A stretch of 64,000 bases of DNA from Vibrio owensii CAIM 1854 = LMG 25443 (GTDB lineage Bacteria > Pseudomonadota > Gammaproteobacteria > Enterobacterales > Vibrionaceae), in the NCBI RefSeq assembly GCF_000817815.1, contig NZ_JPRD01000049.1, positions 121,817 to 185,816 on the forward strand. The letters are read 5' to 3'. Shown piece after piece: positions 61,063 through 64,000 of this stretch (positions within the stretch are counted from its first letter, which is position 1; every line of letters begins with the position of its first letter). Below the pieces are notes generated by a model. It was not told where the DNA came from and made no database searches. It saw only the letters and a program-made list of their open reading frames with translations. The translations under genes and the position numbers were made by a program.

Positions 61063-61446
61063 TTATTGGCTATTAGTTTTATTGTCGCTTAGCGCTTGTT
61101 TGCATCGCTCTTTGGCGGTTTCTAGCTCGTTCATTACAACGCTAATATCATCCAGTTGCTGCTGTAAGTGCGCTTGTTTTTCATCAATGATGGTTAGCAT
61201 TTTAAGCAGCTGACCATCGCTTTGTTGGGTATCGTAAAGCTCGAACAACTCTCGAATTTCCGCAAGCGAAAAACCCAATCGCTTTCCACGTAAAATCAGC
61301 TTGAGACGGATCTTATCCCTGCGTTGATATACGCGAATATTTCCTTTTCGTTCCGGCTCTATCAGCCCGACATCCTCATAAAAACGGATGCTTCGGGTCG
61401 TGATGTCGAACTCTTTGGCGAGGTCACTTATCTTGAATTTATCCAC
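61063..61446 (-). CDS. liuR: LiuR, MerR-family regulator of leucine degradation
   Basis: A 127-residue MerR-type regulator: winged helix (KISDLAKEFDITTRSIRFYE, then DVGLIEPERKGNIRVYQRRD) and a C-terminal dimerisation helix with few cysteines, so it is not a metal sensor. LiuR represses liu genes in many proteobacteria and is lifted by branched-chain acyl-CoA intermediates. It is upstream of liuABCE in the same direction and divergent from the thiolase gene. The two palindromes in 61560-61604 lie in the shared upstream region. Confidence 0.93.
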   Translation of the reverse strand: MDKFKISDLAKEFDITTRSIRFYEDVGLIEPERKGNIRVYQRRDKIRLKLILRGKRLGFSLAEIRELFELYDTQQSDGQLLKMLTIIDEKQAHLQQQLDDISVVMNELETAKERCKQALSDNKTNSQ

Positions 61447-61559
61447 TCGGTTTTTCCCTCTAATGAATAGTTTTGGCTTCTTAAAATCCCTTCAAGCCTT
61501 GAGCTAAACGGGCTAGCTAAAAGCATGAGAGTAAATTTGTGTTGTTATTAATGTGTTTC

Positions 61560-61604
61560 TTTACGTTAACGTAAATGTTAGTGCTATGCTTACGTAAACG
61601 TCAA
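61560..61604. promoter_or_regulatory. Pair of LiuR-type operators
   Basis: TTTACGTTAACGTAAA (61560-61575) is a perfect 16-bp palindrome. CTTACGTAAACGTCAA (61589-61604) matches it at 13 of 16 positions. Their starts are 29 bases apart, between liuR and the divergent thiolase gene, so both directions may be controlled. Confidence 0.75.
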
Positions 61605-61736
61605 GAAATCACAGTGCGAAAATTCATCGTTTTATGAGAGGCTGGAGTGACACCACATTCTGTGTGAAAGCTCCGTGGTAGCAGGTGTGAGGGATGAATT
61701 CGTGAACTGTGAATTATCGTCAGAAGGGACGAGAAC

Positions 61737-62948
61737 ATGGGAAACGACATCTGGATTGTCAGTGCAAAGCGAACGCCAATCGGGCGCTTTCAAGGTCAGT
61801 TACAAGGGTATTCAGCGCCTCAATTAGGGGCATTTGCTATCAAAGCGGCAATGGATGCGAGTGGTGTTAGCGAAGTCGACGAAGTCTACATGGGCTGCGT
61901 ATTACCTGCGGGGTGCGGACAAGCACCAGCCAGACAAGCAGCACTAGGTGCAGATCTTCCGCTTACTACAGGCTGTACCACCATCAACAAAGTGTGTGGC
62001 TCTGGCATGAAAAGCGTCATGTTAGCTCACGATCTTATCAAAGCGGGCAGCATTCGCAGTGCCATTGCTGGTGGTATGGAAAGCATGACTAATGCGCCGT
62101 ACCTGCTTAAAGAAGCACGTAACGGCATGCGAATGGGTCACCAATCTACCTATGACCACATGTTTCTCGACGGTCTTCAAGATGCGTATGAAGGGCACTT
62201 GATGGGAGTCTATGCGCAGCAAACGGCTGAGCGTTCTGAATTTACCCGTGAACAAATGGATGAATGGGCGATCCTATCTGCGACAAGAGCATTGGAAGCG
62301 CAAGAGCAGCATCTGTTTGATGGCGAGATCTCGCCGATAGAAATCACGACTCGTCATAGCACTTCAACATTGGATTATGACGAGCATCCACGCTCCATCA
62401 AGCTCGACAAGATCCCCCAGCTCAAACCCGCGTTCGATAAGAACGGCTCGGTGACGGCTGCAAACTCAAGTGCGATATCCGATGGTGCTGCAGCCTTGGT
62501 GTTAATGGACTCGCAGGTGGCACAGCATCAAGGTTTAACGCCATTAGCAATCATCAAAGGGCACTCGACCCACGCCAGAAAGCCCGCCGAATTTACCCTC
62601 GCGCCCGTCTTTGCAATAGAGCAGTTGTTATCTCAACTCGATTGGTCAGTAGACGAGGTCGATCTTTGGGAGATCAATGAAGCCTTTGCTGTTGTCACGC
62701 AAATCGCGGTACGCCAATTAGGCATCGATAAAGACAAAGTAAACATCAAAGGCGGTGCGTGTGCGCTTGGGCATCCAATTGGCGCAAGTGGAGCTCGTAT
62801 TATAGTGACTCTCATTCATAGCCTGCGCCAACTGCAATCGCTTGGTATAGATGGTGACAACAACAATAAAAAAGTGATGCGAGGCGTTGCATCACTTTGT
62901 ATCGGTGGTGGTGAAGCCACTGCTATTGGTATCGAGATACCGCTTTAA
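61737..62948 (+). CDS. atoB: Acetyl-CoA acetyltransferase (thiolase)
   Basis: A 403-residue thiolase II. Nucleophile Cys87 in NKVCGSGMKS, the His of NEAFAV, and the second Cys region CIGGGEA plus GHPIGASGAR are intact. It would cleave acetoacetyl-CoA to acetyl-CoA, or condense two acetyl-CoA. Divergent from the liu genes and next to the LiuR boxes, it fits the end of leucine and ketone degradation. mmsA follows 36 bases later in the same direction. Confidence 0.93.
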   Translation: MGNDIWIVSAKRTPIGRFQGQLQGYSAPQLGAFAIKAAMDASGVSEVDEVYMGCVLPAGCGQAPARQAALGADLPLTTGCTTINKVCGSGMKSVMLAHDLIKAGSIRSAIAGGMESMTNAPYLLKEARNGMRMGHQSTYDHMFLDGLQDAYEGHLMGVYAQQTAERSEFTREQMDEWAILSATRALEAQEQHLFDGEISPIEITTRHSTSTLDYDEHPRSIKLDKIPQLKPAFDKNGSVTAANSSAISDGAAALVLMDSQVAQHQGLTPLAIIKGHSTHARKPAEFTLAPVFAIEQLLSQLDWSVDEVDLWEINEAFAVVTQIAVRQLGIDKDKVNIKGGACALGHPIGASGARIIVTLIHSLRQLQSLGIDGDNNNKKVMRGVASLCIGGGEATAIGIEIPL

Positions 62949-62984
62949 TTCCAATTACGACAAACGTTAACAAAGGACTAGATT

Positions 62985-64000
62985 ATGACTCGCACGGTTC
63001 CCTTATTCATCGATGGTGAGTTTCGTGAATCTCAAGCTACGGATTGGGTAGACGTGACAAACCCTGCCACCAATGACGTGATTGCGCGCTTGCCATGCGC
63101 AACGGATGAAGAGATGCACGCGGCAATTGAGAGTGCAAAAGCCACCTTTACCTGTTGGAAAGATGTCGCTGTTTCGGAGCGTGCGCGTTTAATGCTGCGC
63201 TACCAACATTTACTTAAAGAACATCACGATGAACTGGCGACGTTACTTTCTCACGAAACAGGCAAGATCTTTGCGGATGCAAAAGGAGATGTGTGGCGTG
63301 GTATCGAAGTGGTCGAGCAAGCTGCCAATATTGCCAGCAACATGATGGGAGAAACCGTCGAGAATGTTGCGACCGATATCGACAGCTATTCGCTGATTCA
63401 ACCGCTTGGGGTGTGCTGCGGTATTACGCCGTTTAACTTCCCTGCCATGATCCCTTTGTGGATGTTCCCAATCGCGATTGCGAGCGGAAATACCTTTGTC
63501 CTAAAACCTTCTGAACAAGTGCCTCTAACGTCAATTCGCTTGGCTGAGCTGTTCGAAGAAGCGGGTGCACCAAAAGGTGTGCTGCAAATCGTGCACGGTC
63601 GTAAGGAGCAGGTCGACTTGCTGCTAAAGCATCCCGATATCCAAGCGGTTTCTTTCGTTGGTTCTGTTCCTGTAGCGCAATACATTTACACCACAGGCAC
63701 ACAGAACTTCAAACGTGTTCAAGCCTTTGCTGGTGCGAAAAACCACATGGTAGTAATGCCAGATGCGAACAAAAACCAAGTGGTGAACAACTTAGTTGGC
63801 TCTTCGGTTGGTGCGGCAGGGCAACGTTGTATGGCGATATCCGTCGCGGTGTTTGTAGGCAGTTCGAAAGAGTGGATTGCCGACCTAAAGCAAGAAATGG
63901 CGAAAGTGCATCCCGGCGCTTGGGATGACGAAAATGCCGCTTACGGTCCTTTGATTAGCGCACAAGCAAAACAGCGTGTGCTTGGTTTGATTGAAGAAGG
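62985..64000 (+). CDS. mmsA: Methylmalonate-semialdehyde dehydrogenase, 5' part (cut by window end)
   Basis: 338 codons are visible; the gene continues past the window. It is a CoA-acylating aldehyde dehydrogenase that makes propionyl-CoA from methylmalonate semialdehyde in valine degradation. Visible elements are GVCCGITPFNFPAMIPLWMF (cofactor region) and the catalytic Cys282 in GAAGQRCMAIS. An AAAGGA 9 bases before the ATG supports the start. It follows the thiolase by 36 bases and is probably in one operon with it under LiuR-type control. Confidence 0.93.
   Translation, partial: MTRTVPLFIDGEFRESQATDWVDVTNPATNDVIARLPCATDEEMHAAIESAKATFTCWKDVAVSERARLMLRYQHLLKEHHDELATLLSHETGKIFADAKGDVWRGIEVVEQAANIASNMMGETVENVATDIDSYSLIQPLGVCCGITPFNFPAMIPLWMFPIAIASGNTFVLKPSEQVPLTSIRLAELFEEAGAPKGVLQIVHGRKEQVDLLLKHPDIQAVSFVGSVPVAQYIYTTGTQNFKRVQAFAGAKNHMVVMPDANKNQVVNNLVGSSVGAAGQRCMAISVAVFVGSSKEWIADLKQEMAKVHPGAWDDENAAYGPLISAQAKQRVLGLIEE

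Noticed and set aside
1..64000. CRISPR array, prophage, insertion sequence, toxin-antitoxin or integron attC array
   Set aside because: No spaced direct repeats, transposase, integrase, phage structural genes or attC-like hairpin series were seen on either strand.

Overview
The window looks like part of the smaller chromosome of a Vibrio, most likely of the Harveyi clade (V. parahaemolyticus or V. alginolyticus relatives). This is an inference from protein family content: a HopJ-family protein, an MshQ-like DUF6701 protein, a phhAB pair, a LiuR-controlled leucine degradation cluster, a second acetate kinase without pta, and moderate GC content. Nothing indicates a prophage, an insertion sequence, a CRISPR array or a plasmid backbone. 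Most of the region reads as ordinary chromosome with short single-gene or two-gene transcription units separated by strong hairpin terminators.

Layout. 1-3.1 kb: the C-terminal part of a large cadherin-like repeat adhesin, cut by the window start. 3.2-9.5 kb: a chemoreceptor, Dps, a HAD phosphatase, an S66 LD-carboxypeptidase and a PQQ-type sugar dehydrogenase. 9.6-15.8 kb: a YiaY-type iron alcohol dehydrogenase, ElbB with a 48-residue acidic protein upstream, YddG, a CDF transporter with an altered metal site, a LysR regulator, and a methyltransferase preceded by an octanucleotide tandem repeat. 15.8-19.2 kb: acetoacetyl-CoA synthetase and phhAB with TyrR-type boxes. 19.3-31.2 kb: many small conserved proteins, pcp, a YeiR-type GTPase, a diguanylate cyclase, two paralogous small exported proteins and RhlE, with a probable small RNA near 24.2 kb. 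31.2-39.5 kb: an orphan MshQ-like secreted protein, an IclR regulator with a degenerate arginase-fold partner, a CSS/EAL phosphodiesterase and a ModF-like ATPase. 39.7-49.4 kb: tRNA-Ser(UGA) with a remnant of a second copy, a MaoC hydratase, a PstS-like protein, an AraC regulator, RNase II, DeaD and AckA.

The most unusual locus is 49.4-54.0 kb. It is a cbb3-type cytochrome oxidase operon (cytochrome c, CcoN, CcoO, CcoP) in which CcoP is fused in frame to a tri-heme dehydrogenase-type cytochrome, giving one 718-residue protein with five CxxCH sites. It looks built to pass electrons directly from a periplasmic dehydrogenase to an oxidase. Just beyond it lies a second small-RNA or attenuator candidate at 54.74-54.88 kb with an exposed anti-Shine-Dalgarno stretch.

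56.4-64 kb holds the leucine/isovalerate pathway: LiuR regulator, isovaleryl-CoA dehydrogenase, methylcrotonyl-CoA carboxylase beta subunit, methylglutaconyl-CoA hydratase and HMG-CoA lyase, with a divergent thiolase and methylmalonate-semialdehyde dehydrogenase. Two palindromic LiuR-type boxes lie between the divergent units. The biotin-carrying alpha subunit (liuD) is absent: liuC and liuE are joined by a clean ATGA overlap. Acetoacetyl-CoA synthetase, which completes the route to acetyl-CoA, is 40 kb away at 15.8 kb.
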